In this document: one piece after another, positions 16,996 to 28,823 of the stretch
Layout of the letters: every line of letters starts with the position of its first letter
Numbering within the stretch: position 1 is the first letter of the stretch
NCBI GenBank assembly: GCA_020850755.1
Contig: JADZEB010000001.1
Location: forward strand, 1-64,000
Source: Alphaproteobacteria bacterium
Lineage (GTDB): Bacteria > Pseudomonadota > Alphaproteobacteria > Acetobacterales > Acetobacteraceae
Length of the DNA: 64,000 nt
Direction: 5' to 3'
Notes under the pieces: generated by a model
What the model saw: the letters and a program-made list of their open reading frames with translations, nothing else
Told to the model about the DNA's origin: nothing
The model's database searches: none
Made by a program: the position numbers and the translations under genes

Positions 16996-17024
16996 TTGTG
17001 AAGCCATCCCGGGATCGCCATACT
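16996..17024 (+). promoter_or_regulatory. Candidate promoter for the adenosine-kinase-like gene
   Basis: TTGTGA (16996-17001) and CATACT (17019-17024) are 17 bp apart, predicting a start near 17031 and a leader of about 40 nt. The 321-bp gap 16751-17071 separates divergent genes and otherwise shows only GC-rich sequence plus a GTGAC/GTCAC inverted repeat around 16911-16927. No gene is seen in it. Confidence 0.35.
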
Positions 17025-17071
17025 CCGCGCCCATCCGTGACACCCCCCCCGGCACTTTCCACGAGGTTCCC

Positions 17072-18058
17072 GTGACCGCTTCCGTCCGCCACGAACTGCT
17101 CGGCATCGGCAACGCCATCGTCGATGTGCTGGCCCGCTGCGACGACGCCTTCCTCGCGCGCGAGGGGTTGGCCAAGGGCATGATGACGCTGATCGACACG
17201 CCGACGGCCGACCGACTTTACGGTCGCATGGGGCCGGGGGTGGAGGTGTCGGGCGGCTCGGCGGCGAACACGATGGCGGCCTTCGCCTCCTGCGGCGGGG
17301 CGGGCGCCTTCATCGGCAAGGTGCGCGACGACCAGCTGGGCCAGGTGTTCCGCCACGACATCCGTGCCGCCGGCATTGCCTACGATACGCCCCCGGCGGT
17401 GGACGGCCCGCCCACCGCGCGCTGCCTTATCCTGGTCACGCCCGATGCGCAGCGCACGATGCAGACCTTTCTCGGCGCCTGCGTCAATCTCGGCCCCGAG
17501 GATATCGAGCACGAGACCGTGGCCGGCGCCGCCGTGACCTACCTGGAGGGCTATCTGTTCGATCCACCGCGCGCCAAGGAGGCCTTCCGCGCCGCCGCGC
17601 GCGTGGCGCATGGCGCGGGCCGGCTGGTGTCGCTGTCGCTGTCCGATCCCTTCTGTGTCAACCGCCACCGCGACGATTTCCGCGCCCTGGTCCGCGACGA
17701 GGTGGACGTGCTGTTCGCCAACGAGCACGAGATCATGGCGCTCTACGAGGCGGCCGATTTCGACACGGCGATGCAGGCGGTGCGCGCGGAAACGCGCATT
17801 GCCTGCCTGACGCGCAGCGAGAAGGGCAGCGTCATCGTCGCCGATGGCGAGGTGCATGTGATCGACGCCGTGCGCACCAGCGTGGTTGACACCACCGGTG
17901 CGGGCGATGCCTATGCCGCCGGATTCCTGTTCGGGCTGACGCGCGGCTGGCCGCTCGCGCGCTGCGGGCGCGCGGGCGCGATCGCGGCCGGCGAGGCGAT
18001 CAGCCATTTCGGTGCGCGTCCGGCCGTGCCGCTGGCCCCGCTGGTCGCCGCCGCCTGA
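17072..18058 (+). CDS. PfkB-family carbohydrate kinase, adenosine kinase-like
   Basis: A 328-residue ribokinase-fold kinase. The N-terminus (HELLGIGNAIVDVLA) and GGSAANTMAAFASCGG around 60-75 form the substrate-binding region of adenosine/ribokinase-type enzymes. DTTGAGDAYAAGF near residue 278 holds the catalytic Asp and anion hole. Relatives in alphaproteobacteria are annotated as adenosine kinases that make AMP from adenosine for purine salvage. The start is a GTG at 17072, as the conserved sequence begins immediately after it. The frame is open much further upstream without conservation. Its stop lies 2 bp from the stop of the convergent ABC ATPase gene. Confidence 0.88.
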   Translation: MTASVRHELLGIGNAIVDVLARCDDAFLAREGLAKGMMTLIDTPTADRLYGRMGPGVEVSGGSAANTMAAFASCGGAGAFIGKVRDDQLGQVFRHDIRAAGIAYDTPPAVDGPPTARCLILVTPDAQRTMQTFLGACVNLGPEDIEHETVAGAAVTYLEGYLFDPPRAKEAFRAAARVAHGAGRLVSLSLSDPFCVNRHRDDFRALVRDEVDVLFANEHEIMALYEAADFDTAMQAVRAETRIACLTRSEKGSVIVADGEVHVIDAVRTSVVDTTGAGDAYAAGFLFGLTRGWPLARCGRAGAIAAGEAISHFGARPAVPLAPLVAAA

Positions 18059-18060
18059 AT

Positions 18061-18792
18061 TCAGGCCACGGCCTGCGGCACCACTGGCGAGTGCGGCCCG
18101 TCGGAAACGATCCGCCCATCGACCAGATGCACGCGCCGCCCCGCCCGCGCGGCAAGATCGAGATCGTGCGTGACGACGATGACGCTGCGGCCATGCTCGC
18201 CCACGATGCGGGCGAAGACGTCGAACACGGTCGCGGCATTACGGGTATCGAGATTGCCGGTCGGCTCGTCGGCGAGCACGATCTCGGGATCGTTGGCGAG
18301 CGCGCGCGCCACCGCCACGCGCTGGCGCATCCCGCCGGAAAGCTGCTCGGGCAGCTTGCGCTCGGCATCCTGCAGGCCGAGCGAGGCCAGGATCGCGCGG
18401 GCGCGCTCGCGGATCTCGTCCTGCGGGTGACGGCCGAGCCGGCGCATCGGGATCATCACGTTCTCGAGCGTGGTGAACTCGGGCAGCAGGAAGTGGAACT
18501 GGAAGACGAAGCCGAGCCGCGCCAGCCGCAAGCGCGCCAGCGCCGGCGCGGAAAGCGCGCCGGTATCCTCGCCATCGATCAGCACCGCGCCCGCGCTCGG
18601 CCGGTCGAGCAGGCCGAGCAGATAGAGGAGCGAGGACTTACCCGAACCGGACGGGCCGGTGATCGCCACGAACTCGCCCGCGCCGACGGTCAGGTCGATA
18701 TCCTCGACCAGCCGCACGGGCGGCGCACCGAAGCCCTCGCCGGGCAGGATGCGCGTGACGCCGCGCGCCTCGAGCAGCGGCGGCGCGCTCAT
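18061..18792 (-). CDS. ABC transporter ATPase, LolD/MacB type
   Basis: A 243-residue nucleotide-binding subunit. Walker A is GPSGSGKSS near 45-53, the signature is LSGGMRQRVAVARAL, Walker B is IVLADEPTGNLD, and the switch is VVTHDLDLA. The LADEPTGNLD form and the length are typical of the MacB/LolD/FtsE group, which power mechanotransmission rather than substrate channels. Its start overlaps the permease stop by 4 bp (ATGA-type coupling), and it is the last gene of a HlyD-permease-ATPase operon. The order resembles DevBCA-type glycolipid or peptide exporters as well as MacAB. The exported substrate is unknown. Confidence 0.9.
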   Translation of the reverse strand: MSAPPLLEARGVTRILPGEGFGAPPVRLVEDIDLTVGAGEFVAITGPSGSGKSSLLYLLGLLDRPSAGAVLIDGEDTGALSAPALARLRLARLGFVFQFHFLLPEFTTLENVMIPMRRLGRHPQDEIRERARAILASLGLQDAERKLPEQLSGGMRQRVAVARALANDPEIVLADEPTGNLDTRNAATVFDVFARIVGEHGRSVIVVTHDLDLAARAGRRVHLVDGRIVSDGPHSPVVPQAVA

Positions 18793-20045
18793 GCCGCCCC
18801 GCGCACGATATCGACGGGGTTCAGGCGGGCGGCGCGCCGCGCCGGAAGGATCGAGGCGGCCGAGGCCGACACCAGCGCGAAGCCGCCGGCGAAGATGAAG
18901 GGCAGGGCCGAACGCGACATGATGAAGCCGCGCTGGCCGCGCAGCACCGGGTTGTTGAAGTCGAAGCGGATCGCCGCCAGCATCTCGATCAGCGCCCAGC
19001 CGAGCAGGCAGCCCAGCGCGGCGCCGATCGCGCCGACGACGAAGCCCTGCACCGAGAAGATGCGCGCGATGTCGCCCTCGGTGAAGCCGAGCGATTTCAG
19101 GATGGCGATGTCGCGCGTCTTCTCGTGCACCACGGTCGAGATGATGTTGTAGATGCCGAAGGCGGCCACCAGCAGGATCGCGCCGGTTACCGAATACATG
19201 ATCGCGTTCTGGATGATGAACAGGCTGAGGATGTTGCTGTTCGTCTCCTCCCAGCTCTCGGTGCGGTAGCCGAAGCGCGCCTCGATCACGCGCGCCAGCG
19301 GCTCGGCCTGGGTGATGTCGGCCAGTCGGATGCGGATCGAATTCACCACGTTCGGGCGCTGCTGCAGGATCTGCACGGTCTTCAGCAGGGCATAGCCCTC
19401 GCCCTGGTCGAGCGCGGTCAGGCCGGTCGAGAACAGGCCCACCACCTTCATCGTCACGGCGACACCGCGCGGCGAGACGGCGGTGATGATGTCACCCACG
19501 CCCGCGCCCAGCCGGTCGGCCGCGCCGATGCCCAGGATCACGCCGTTGGCGGTGGCGCGCAGATCCTCGAGCCGGCCGGCGATCATGTCCTTCTCGATGT
19601 TGGTGACGCGCCGCTCGCGCTCGGGCTCGACGCCGACCAGCGCCACCGAATGGTCGCGCGCGCCATAGCGCAGGATCACCGGACCGCGCAGGGTCGGCGC
19701 AGCGGCGAGCCCCGGCACGGCCTCCAGCGCGGCCAGCTTGCCGCGGGCATCGCGGATGCCGCGGATCTCGTCGCGCGGCTTCACCCCGCGCACGGCCACC
19801 GCCCCCTCCGCGAAGGCGGCGACGGCAGGCTGCACGGCCGGCGTGCGGAACTCGTCCTTGATCACGATGTGCGGGGCGATGTCGATCACCTGGCTGACGA
19901 AATACTGCTGGAAGCCCTGCATCAGCGAGGCGACGGCGATGAAGAAGCCGACGCCGAGTGCCACGCCCATGATCGAGACGATCGACTGGCGCTTGCGCCG
20001 GCGCAACTGGCCGATCGCGATGTCGATGACCAGTGGCAGGGCCAC
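18789..20045 (-). CDS. FtsX/MacB-type ABC permease
   Basis: A 418-residue inner-membrane protein with one N-terminal membrane segment (SIVSIMGVALGVGFFIAVAS), a large periplasmic domain (about 50-280), and three C-terminal segments (YSVTGAILLVAAFGIYNIIS onward) carrying the FtsX fold. Unlike MacB, the ATPase is a separate polypeptide. The start is taken as GTG at 20045 because GAGGG lies 5 bp upstream, 7 bp after the stop of the HlyD gene, and the product then begins MALPLVIDIAIGQLRRRKRQ, a normal start for this family. It belongs to the three-gene export operon with its neighbours. Confidence 0.88.
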   Translation of the reverse strand: MALPLVIDIAIGQLRRRKRQSIVSIMGVALGVGFFIAVASLMQGFQQYFVSQVIDIAPHIVIKDEFRTPAVQPAVAAFAEGAVAVRGVKPRDEIRGIRDARGKLAALEAVPGLAAAPTLRGPVILRYGARDHSVALVGVEPERERRVTNIEKDMIAGRLEDLRATANGVILGIGAADRLGAGVGDIITAVSPRGVAVTMKVVGLFSTGLTALDQGEGYALLKTVQILQQRPNVVNSIRIRLADITQAEPLARVIEARFGYRTESWEETNSNILSLFIIQNAIMYSVTGAILLVAAFGIYNIISTVVHEKTRDIAILKSLGFTEGDIARIFSVQGFVVGAIGAALGCLLGWALIEMLAAIRFDFNNPVLRGQRGFIMSRSALPFIFAGGFALVSASAASILPARRAARLNPVDIVRGAA

Positions 20046-20052
20046 GGTGCCC

Positions 20053-21102
20053 TCAGCGTCCCGTGGCGGGGGCGGGTGCGGCGGCGGCGTCCGTTGCGGC
20101 AGGAGTGCGCACGCGCACCGCCGCGCCATCGGCCAGCCCCGCCGGCGGGTTGGCGATCACCATCACGCCGGCGCCAATGCCCTCGCGCAGTTCGACCATC
20201 GCCGGGCCCTGCACGCCGAGCCGCACCGGCTGGCGCCGGGCGCGGCCCTGCTCGATCGTGAACACGGCGCCCTCGCGCACGGCACTGGCCGGCGCCAGCA
20301 CGGCGCGCGCCTCCTCGCGCAGGACGATGTTGGTCTCGGTCGTCATGCCGATCAGCAGCGGCGTGGTGGGCGGCAGCGCGATGCGCACGCGATAGGTCTT
20401 CTGCACCGGATCGCCCTTGGGCGTGATCTGCTCGACCGTGCCTTCCAGAGTCTGGCCGGCGAAGGCATCCGCCTTGATCAGCGCGCGCTGGCCCGTGCGC
20501 ACGCGCGGGATATCCTCCTCGTCCACATCCGCTGTGATGCGCAACGGCGAGGGCTCGCCGATCCAGAACAGGGCGGCGTTGGTATCGACGATCTCGCCCA
20601 CTTCGCCGTCGCGGCGCAGCACGACGCCCGCCAGCGGCGCCTTGATGGTGAGATCCTCGAGCCGTCGCTGCGCGGCATGCAGCGCCGCCTCGGCCGCGCG
20701 GGCATCGGACTCGGCGCGGTCCTGCTGCGCCACCGAGACCGTGTCGCCGCGCCTGAGCGCGCGCGCGCGCGCCGCCTCTCCGGCGAGGAAGCCGGCCCGC
20801 ACCTCCAGCTCGGCCAGCTCCGCCCGCGCGATGGCGTCATCCAGCCGGGCCAGCGGCTGGCCGGGCTGCACGCGCTGGCCCTCGGCGACGAAGAGCTGCG
20901 CCAGCCGTCCGCGCACCGCCGGCCCGACTCGGGCCCAGGTCACTGGCTCGACCGTGCCGGTGGCATAGACCGCCTCCACCGCCGGGCCGAGGCGGGTGGT
21001 GGCAAGCTCGACCAGCGGCGGGCGCGTGCGCCACCAATAGGCGCCGAACACGGCCAGAAGTACGGCAAGCAGCAGCAGCATGCGGAAAGCGTGGCGTCGC
21101 AT
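20053..21102 (-). CDS. HlyD/MacA-type periplasmic adaptor (membrane fusion protein)
   Basis: A 349-residue adaptor. A single N-terminal membrane anchor (MLLLLAVLLAVFGAYWW) is followed by a lipoyl/barrel-sandwich half (VGPAVRGRLAQLFVAEGQRV), an alpha-helical hairpin (about 95-150), the second lipoyl half (IKAPLAGVVLRRDGEVGEIV) and beta-barrel domains. The C-terminus is Ala/Thr/Pro-rich. The ATG at 21102 starts just before the anchor, though the frame is open to 21189 with no ribosome binding site. It is the first gene of an operon with an FtsX-type permease and an ATPase. No outer-membrane TolC homologue is adjacent. Confidence 0.88.
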   Translation of the reverse strand: MRRHAFRMLLLLAVLLAVFGAYWWRTRPPLVELATTRLGPAVEAVYATGTVEPVTWARVGPAVRGRLAQLFVAEGQRVQPGQPLARLDDAIARAELAELEVRAGFLAGEAARARALRRGDTVSVAQQDRAESDARAAEAALHAAQRRLEDLTIKAPLAGVVLRRDGEVGEIVDTNAALFWIGEPSPLRITADVDEEDIPRVRTGQRALIKADAFAGQTLEGTVEQITPKGDPVQKTYRVRIALPPTTPLLIGMTTETNIVLREEARAVLAPASAVREGAVFTIEQGRARRQPVRLGVQGPAMVELREGIGAGVMVIANPPAGLADGAAVRVRTPAATDAAAAPAPATGR

Positions 21103-21200
21103 GGATGCTATGCTAGCAGGAAGTTCGTGGCCATACGATGGTGAGAGCTTGCCGCCCGGCGCGCGGATTGCTAGAGCGGCGCAGCCCAACCAGGAAGCGG

Positions 21201-22094
21201 ATGATGGTCCAGTTCACGCCGGAACGCAGGCTGCACGTGATCGTGCTCGGCAACGAGAAAGGCGGTTCCGGAAAATCCACCGCGGCGATGCACCTGATCG
21301 TCGGGCTGCTGCGCGACGGGTTGCGCGTGGGTGCGATCGACCTCGATGCGCGCCAGGCGACGCTGTCGGGCCATCTGCGCGCACGCGAGGAGTTCGCGCG
21401 CGGCCGGGGCGTGGCGCTCCCTCTGCCGCTGCATCTGGCCGTGCATCGCTCGGAAGCCGATTCGCGTCGCGAGGCCGAGGCCGACGAGCGCGCCCGCTTC
21501 GAGGCGGCGATGGCCGGCCTGCGCGCCTCCTGCGACGTCGCCGTGATCGACTGCCCGGGGGCGGACACCTATCTCTCGCGCCTCGGCCACAGCCATGCCG
21601 ACACGCTGATCACGCCGATCAATGACAGCTTCCTCGACTTCGCCATGCTGGCGAAGGTCGATCCCGAGGACCGGCGCGTGATCTCGCCCTCGATCTACAG
21701 CGAGATGGTGTGGGAGGCGCGCAAGCAGCGCTTCCAGCGCGACCGCGGCCGGATCGACTGGATCGTCATGCGCAACCGGCTCGGCGCCACCGAGGCGCGC
21801 AACAAGCGCGATGTCGGCGCGACGCTGGACGCGCTCGCCAGGCGGATCGGCTTTCGCACCGTGAAGGGCTTCGGCGAGCGGGTGATCTTCCGCGAACTCT
21901 ACCTCCAGGGGCTGACGCTGATGGACGTGAAGGAGGCGGGGCTTCCGATCGCCTTCAGCATGAGCCATGTCGCCGCGCGCGCCGAGGTGCGCACGCTGAT
22001 CTCGGCGATCCGCCACGGCTTCGGCGCGGCGCAGGGGGAGGGCGCGGGCGAGGCCGAGCCGGAGGCAAGCAGCGCAGCGACCGGCAGGGCCTAG
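21201..22094 (+). CDS. mipZ: Division-plane positioning ATPase MipZ
   Basis: A 297-residue ParA/MinD-type ATPase that in alphaproteobacteria forms a gradient from the ParB-bound pole and blocks FtsZ assembly away from midcell. The deviant Walker A KGGSGKST is at 20-27, in the MipZ context HVIVLGNEKGGSGKSTAAMH. LRVGAIDLDARQATLSGHL follows at about 41-59, and the VIDCPGADTYLSRL segment near 120 corresponds to Walker B. The C-terminal 20 residues are acidic and Ala-rich. AGGAAG precedes two adjacent ATGs (21201, 21204); the first is used. The gene is divergent from the HlyD export operon. Confidence 0.92.
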   Translation: MMVQFTPERRLHVIVLGNEKGGSGKSTAAMHLIVGLLRDGLRVGAIDLDARQATLSGHLRAREEFARGRGVALPLPLHLAVHRSEADSRREAEADERARFEAAMAGLRASCDVAVIDCPGADTYLSRLGHSHADTLITPINDSFLDFAMLAKVDPEDRRVISPSIYSEMVWEARKQRFQRDRGRIDWIVMRNRLGATEARNKRDVGATLDALARRIGFRTVKGFGERVIFRELYLQGLTLMDVKEAGLPIAFSMSHVAARAEVRTLISAIRHGFGAAQGEGAGEAEPEASSAATGRA

Positions 22095-22440
22095 GGCTGG
22101 ACCCGGTCACGCGCGGCCGGCCGCGGCAGAGGATGGCGGAACTGCGTCGATGGCATTGTCCCGGCCCCGACGCGCGGCGCCGGCCGCCATCGGGCGCGAC
22201 AGGAAGTGCGCCTCCACTCACGATCAGACGTGCCCCCGCTGCGGCGGTCCGGCTCCCCCCCGCACCCGGAATCGTCGGACCGCCGGGCGGTCCTCGGGTG
22301 TCCTTGCGCGGGATTGGCTGCCGGATTGGCAGGCCGGACAGCGTTCAACTAGCATCCATCCCGGTGCGGCCGAAGCGGGGCAGGCGTGCGGCGCCGGAAT
22401 GCACGCCGCAGGTACGCGGCGCGATCAGGGAGGGACACGG
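22095..22440. other. Intergenic stretch, no gene found
   Basis: This 346-bp stretch between mipZ and the DUF1028 gene is GC-rich with no conserved reading frame. TTGGCA near 22325 could be a -35 element, but no good -10 follows. AGGGAGG just before 22441 is the ribosome binding site of the next gene. No terminator with a T-tract is visible. Confidence 0.4.
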
Positions 22441-23151
22441 ATGACGTTCAGCATCGCCGGCTTCTGCGGGCGCACGGGCGAGGTCGGCGTCGCGGTTGCG
22501 ACCTTCTCGCTCGCCTGCGGTGCGCGCGCGCATGCCGCCGGCAGCCGCGGCGCGATCATGAGCCAGGGCTTCGCCAGCCCGCATCTCGGTGCGCTGGGCA
22601 TCCACCTCTTGCGCGAGGAGGCGCTTTCCGCGCCCGAGGTGATGGACCGGCTGCGTGCCGCCGACCCCGATTTCGCCTGGCGCCAGATCAGCCTCGTGGA
22701 CGGGGCCGGGCGCGTGCTCGGCCATACCGGCGCGCGCACCCGCCCCTGGTCCGGCCAGGCGGAGGGGCGGGATTGCGTCGCCTGCGGCAATGTCCTGCTC
22801 GGCGAGGCGGTGGTGCGCGCCATGGTGGCCGGGTTCGAGTCCGATCCCGGGGTGCCGCTCGCCGAACGCCTGCTGCGCGGCCTGGAAGGCGCGCGCGGCG
22901 CGGGCGGCCAGCAGGCGCCGGAGGGCCCGCTCCCCGAGCGCTCCGCCGCGCTCAAGGTCGCGGCGCCGGGCGAGCTGCACCTGTTGCGCGACCTGCGGGT
23001 CGATGCCTCGGACAGCGCCATCGTCGCGCTGCGCGGCCTCTACGAGGAGTTCGAGCGCTACGCCCCCTATTACGAGATGCGCTGGCGGCGGCCCGCGGAA
23101 ACGTCCTCGCAGCGCGACTGGCAGCGCCGCCTTCAGGGCGGCGGTGCCTGA
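22441..23151 (+). CDS. DUF1028 family protein (Ntn-hydrolase-like)
   Basis: A 236-residue DUF1028 protein. The family looks like an N-terminal-nucleophile amidohydrolase fold and is often found near amino-acid or peptide catabolism genes. The start TFSIAGF...GEVGVAVATFSLACGA and the central RDCVACGNVLLGEAVVRAM are typical for the family. The AGGGAGG ribosome binding site 7 bp before the ATG at 22441 fixes the start. It stands alone between mipZ and a convergent antiporter gene, so no pathway can be assigned. Function in the cell is unproven. Confidence 0.85.
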   Translation: MTFSIAGFCGRTGEVGVAVATFSLACGARAHAAGSRGAIMSQGFASPHLGALGIHLLREEALSAPEVMDRLRAADPDFAWRQISLVDGAGRVLGHTGARTRPWSGQAEGRDCVACGNVLLGEAVVRAMVAGFESDPGVPLAERLLRGLEGARGAGGQQAPEGPLPERSAALKVAAPGELHLLRDLRVDASDSAIVALRGLYEEFERYAPYYEMRWRRPAETSSQRDWQRRLQGGGA

Positions 23152-23179
23152 AGCGCCCGCGAGCCGCGTCCGGCCGCCC

Positions 23180-24892
23180 TCAGCCGCGCTCCTGCGGGAT
23201 CTCCGTCTCGGCGGTGCGCTCGAACACGGCCCCGCCCGTCAGCACTTCCACCGCGCGGTCGGCCGCGTCCTGGAACGGTTCGAGCACCAGGCTCGCCCCA
23301 TGCGCGCGCAAGAGCGTCGCATCCGCGCCGCCGTGCGAGGTGAGCACGATCGGTCCGGAGAAACCGGCCGCACGCACCGCCTGCAGGATCATCAGTCGCG
23401 CATCCTCCTGGCTCACGCCGGTCAGGTGCACCGGCACGGTCGAGACGACCCACCGTGCCGCGCCAAGCGGCAGGCCGGCCACGAACTCCGGATCGGTGGC
23501 ATCGCCATAGACGGCATCGAGCCCCGCCTCGCGGCAGCGCCGCACCGCAAGCGGGTTGAAATCGACGCCCATCACCGCGACGCCCTGCTTGCGCAGCCGC
23601 ATGGCGATGGCCGTGCCGAAGCGGCCGAGACCGAACAGCACGACATCGCAACTCGTCCGCCCGCCGGCCGGCACCACCGCGGTCTCGCGCGGGGTGTGGC
23701 GACGCTCGAACGGGCCGAGCAGCGGCTCGACCAACCTGTAGAGCTGGTGCGAATAGGTGATCATGTAGGTGGAGACCGCGATGGTGACCAGCCCGACCAT
23801 GGTCACGAGACCGAGCGCATCGGCCCCGACATGGCCGATGCTCACCCCCATCGCCACGAAGATCAGCGAGAACTCGCTGATCTGCGCCACCGTCAGGCCG
23901 GCGAGGAAGCCGGTGCGCTTCCGGTAGCCCATCGCCCCCATGATGACGAGCACGATCAGCGGATTGCCGATCAGCACGAACAGCGAGAAGACGAGGGCAC
24001 CGAGCAGGTGCGCGCCGAGCAGCCTGAGATCGAGCGCCGCGCCGAGCGCGATGAAGAAGAACAGCAGCAGGAAGTCGCGCAGCGGCGCAAGGCGCGCGGC
24101 AATGGTCTCGCGATAGGGTGTCGAGGCGAGAGAGATGCCGGCCAGGAGCCCCCCCACCTCCTTGCCGAGCCCGATGGCATCGCCGACCGCGGCGAACAGT
24201 GCCGCCTGGGCGATCGCGAACACGATCAGCAGCTCTGGCGCGCCGGCCAGCCTCTCGGTCAGCGGCGTTGCCGCGTAGCGCACGAACAGGATGACGCACA
24301 GCAGGAAGGCAAGCCCGGCCCCGACGGTCCGCAGGATGAGGCCGAGCCCGTCATCGCGCGGGCTGCCGATGCCGATCGCGGCCAGCACGATCATTGCCAG
24401 CACCACGACGAGATCCTGCACGATCAGGAAGCCGAGGGCGATCTGGCCGTGCAGCGAATCGATCTCGCGCTTGTCCGACAGCAGCTTGACGATGATGATC
24501 GTGCTCGAGAAGGTCAGCGCCACCGCGACATAGAGGCTGCTCACCGCGTCGAGGCCGAGGGCGAGGCCGATCAGGAAGCCGAAGACGGAGGTGAACACCA
24601 CCTGGCCGAGGCCGGTCATCACGGACACGCCACCAAGCGAGCGAACCAGCTTGATGTCGAGCTTGATGCCCACAAGGAAAAGAAGAATGGCGATGCCGAG
24701 ATGGGCGAGCAGGTCGATCTGCTCGTTCGAGCGGACGACGCCGAGAACGGAAGGGCCGGCGACCAGCCCGACGGCGATGAAGCTCACGATCAGTGGCTGG
24801 CGCAGCAGATGGCCGGCCAGGCCGATCGCCGCGGCCAGCGCCAGCAGCGCAGCCACCTCGCCGAAAGCGGAGCCCAGCAGCGCTTCCATCAT
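23180..24892 (-). CDS. CPA2 cation:proton antiporter with C-terminal RCK/TrkA-N domain (KefB/YbaL-like)
   Basis: A 570-residue protein. The first 380 residues form 12-13 hydrophobic segments of the monovalent cation:proton antiporter-2 family (ILLFLVGIKLD, the SSTIIIVKLLSD motif, LGLGKEVGGLLAGISLA). Then comes a cytoplasmic RCK-N domain with the dinucleotide-binding GLGRFGTAIAMRL near residue 425 and VMGVDFNPLAVR. Such proteins export K+ or Na+ for protons under NAD(H)/nucleotide control. There is no KefF/G-type partner gene. It lies 34 bp downstream of a P-type ATPase on the same strand, so it is probably co-transcribed with it. Confidence 0.9.
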   Translation of the reverse strand: MMEALLGSAFGEVAALLALAAAIGLAGHLLRQPLIVSFIAVGLVAGPSVLGVVRSNEQIDLLAHLGIAILLFLVGIKLDIKLVRSLGGVSVMTGLGQVVFTSVFGFLIGLALGLDAVSSLYVAVALTFSSTIIIVKLLSDKREIDSLHGQIALGFLIVQDLVVVLAMIVLAAIGIGSPRDDGLGLILRTVGAGLAFLLCVILFVRYAATPLTERLAGAPELLIVFAIAQAALFAAVGDAIGLGKEVGGLLAGISLASTPYRETIAARLAPLRDFLLLFFFIALGAALDLRLLGAHLLGALVFSLFVLIGNPLIVLVIMGAMGYRKRTGFLAGLTVAQISEFSLIFVAMGVSIGHVGADALGLVTMVGLVTIAVSTYMITYSHQLYRLVEPLLGPFERRHTPRETAVVPAGGRTSCDVVLFGLGRFGTAIAMRLRKQGVAVMGVDFNPLAVRRCREAGLDAVYGDATDPEFVAGLPLGAARWVVSTVPVHLTGVSQEDARLMILQAVRAAGFSGPIVLTSHGGADATLLRAHGASLVLEPFQDAADRAVEVLTGGAVFERTAETEIPQERG

Positions 24893-24926
24893 GCGCTCTC
24901 GCTGCCGCCGGCGGCCGCCGGCGCGC

Positions 24927-27686
<2,760 letters not shown>

Positions 27687-27796
27687 CATGCCTCGAACGA
27701 TCAGGTCTCGACAAATGCGGGTATCGTGCAATCCGGCCGCGATCGGGGCCGCTGGCAGTCACCGCCAGGATGCATGCCGGACGGTGGCCGACAGGT

Positions 27797-27824
27797 GATG
27801 TAGCGGGCGGGAGCGCCTTGTCAA
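27797..27824 (-). promoter_or_regulatory. Candidate promoter for the P-type ATPase/antiporter operon
   Basis: On the minus strand a perfect TTGACA (27824-27819) is followed after 16 bp by TACATC (27802-27797), about 110 bp before the ATPase start. The divergent Usp gene starts at 27921, so both would be controlled from the same 230-bp region. I see no clear FNR/FixK or DosR-type inverted repeat. Confidence 0.4.
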
Positions 27825-27920
27825 TACTGGCCCATCAGCTTGACCTACGGCACCATGTCTCCCACGTATAGGCGTTGAATGTTGCGCAGCCTTTCGGTGA
27901 CGTTATTGTCGGGCACGAAA

Positions 27921-28823
27921 ATGAACCGCATTGCTGTTGCCACGGATTTCTCGACCCGATCCGACCGTGCCCTGCGCCGCGGTACGCTCATGGCGCGATC
28001 CTTCGGCGCGTCGCTGACCCTCCTTCATGCGGTCGATGACGACCAGCCGCGACGCGTGGTTGAAACCGAGACACGGCTGGCAGCGGAGATACTGGGCGAT
28101 CAGGCGCGCACGCTGCGCGAGATCGACGGGCTGTCCTGCACCTTCCGCGTTGCCCTGGGCGACCCGTTCGATGCAGTAACGAAGGTTGCGGCCGAAGCCG
28201 GATCGGATCTTGTCATCCTCGGCCCGCATCGGCGCCAAGCGTTGCGCGATATCTTCCTTGGCACCACGGCCGAACGGATCATCCAGCGCGCGACGATGAC
28301 CGTGGTGATGGCGAACGGCCTGCCGGCGGCGCCCTATCGGCACGCCCTGCTTGCGGTCGATTTCTCGCCCGGATCGGCCGACGCCGTGCGCACCTTCCGG
28401 CAACTCGGCATGGACAAGCAGGTCGCCACCTCCCTCATACATGTCTACGACCTTCCCGGCGCCGGCCTGATCGCGGGCACGGCCGCGACCGAGGCGGAGC
28501 GGCGTGCCGCGTCAGGCGCGGCCGAGCAGCGCGCGGAGGCCGATCTCTGTGCCTTTGCCCGCATGACAGGGATCGAGCCAGTGCACCGGGCCGCCGTCCG
28601 CAATACGGGAGCGGTTGCACACACCATCCATGACACGGCCGAGGCGCTCGGGGCCGATCTGATTGTCCTTGGCACGCGCGGGGCGCGGAACGTGGCTCGC
28701 TTCCTGCTCGGCAGCGTCACGGCCGAGATCCTGCGCATCGCCCGCATGGATGTGATGGCGGTTCCGCCCTCTCGGTCGCCACCGGCCGAGCAGGCCGAGC
28801 AGGGCACGGTCCGGTCGGACTGA
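27921..28823 (+). CDS. Universal stress protein with two Usp domains
   Basis: A 300-residue cytoplasmic protein with two tandem UspA-fold domains. Domain 1 (1-130) has IAVATDFSTRSDRAL, the ligand-loop sequence VILGPHRRQALRD and GTTAERIIQRA. Domain 2 (about 142-290) has ALLAVDFSPGSADAV, IVLGTRGARNVARFLLGSVTAEI. The second matches the G-2X-G-9X-G(S/T) nucleotide-binding signature better than the first. The ATG at 27921 begins right at the conserved strand; a start at 27879 would add an unconserved leader. It is divergent from the P-type ATPase operon, a pairing reminiscent of ctpF-usp in the mycobacterial hypoxia/NO regulon. Confidence 0.88.
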   Translation: MNRIAVATDFSTRSDRALRRGTLMARSFGASLTLLHAVDDDQPRRVVETETRLAAEILGDQARTLREIDGLSCTFRVALGDPFDAVTKVAAEAGSDLVILGPHRRQALRDIFLGTTAERIIQRATMTVVMANGLPAAPYRHALLAVDFSPGSADAVRTFRQLGMDKQVATSLIHVYDLPGAGLIAGTAATEAERRAASGAAEQRAEADLCAFARMTGIEPVHRAAVRNTGAVAHTIHDTAEALGADLIVLGTRGARNVARFLLGSVTAEILRIARMDVMAVPPSRSPPAEQAEQGTVRSD

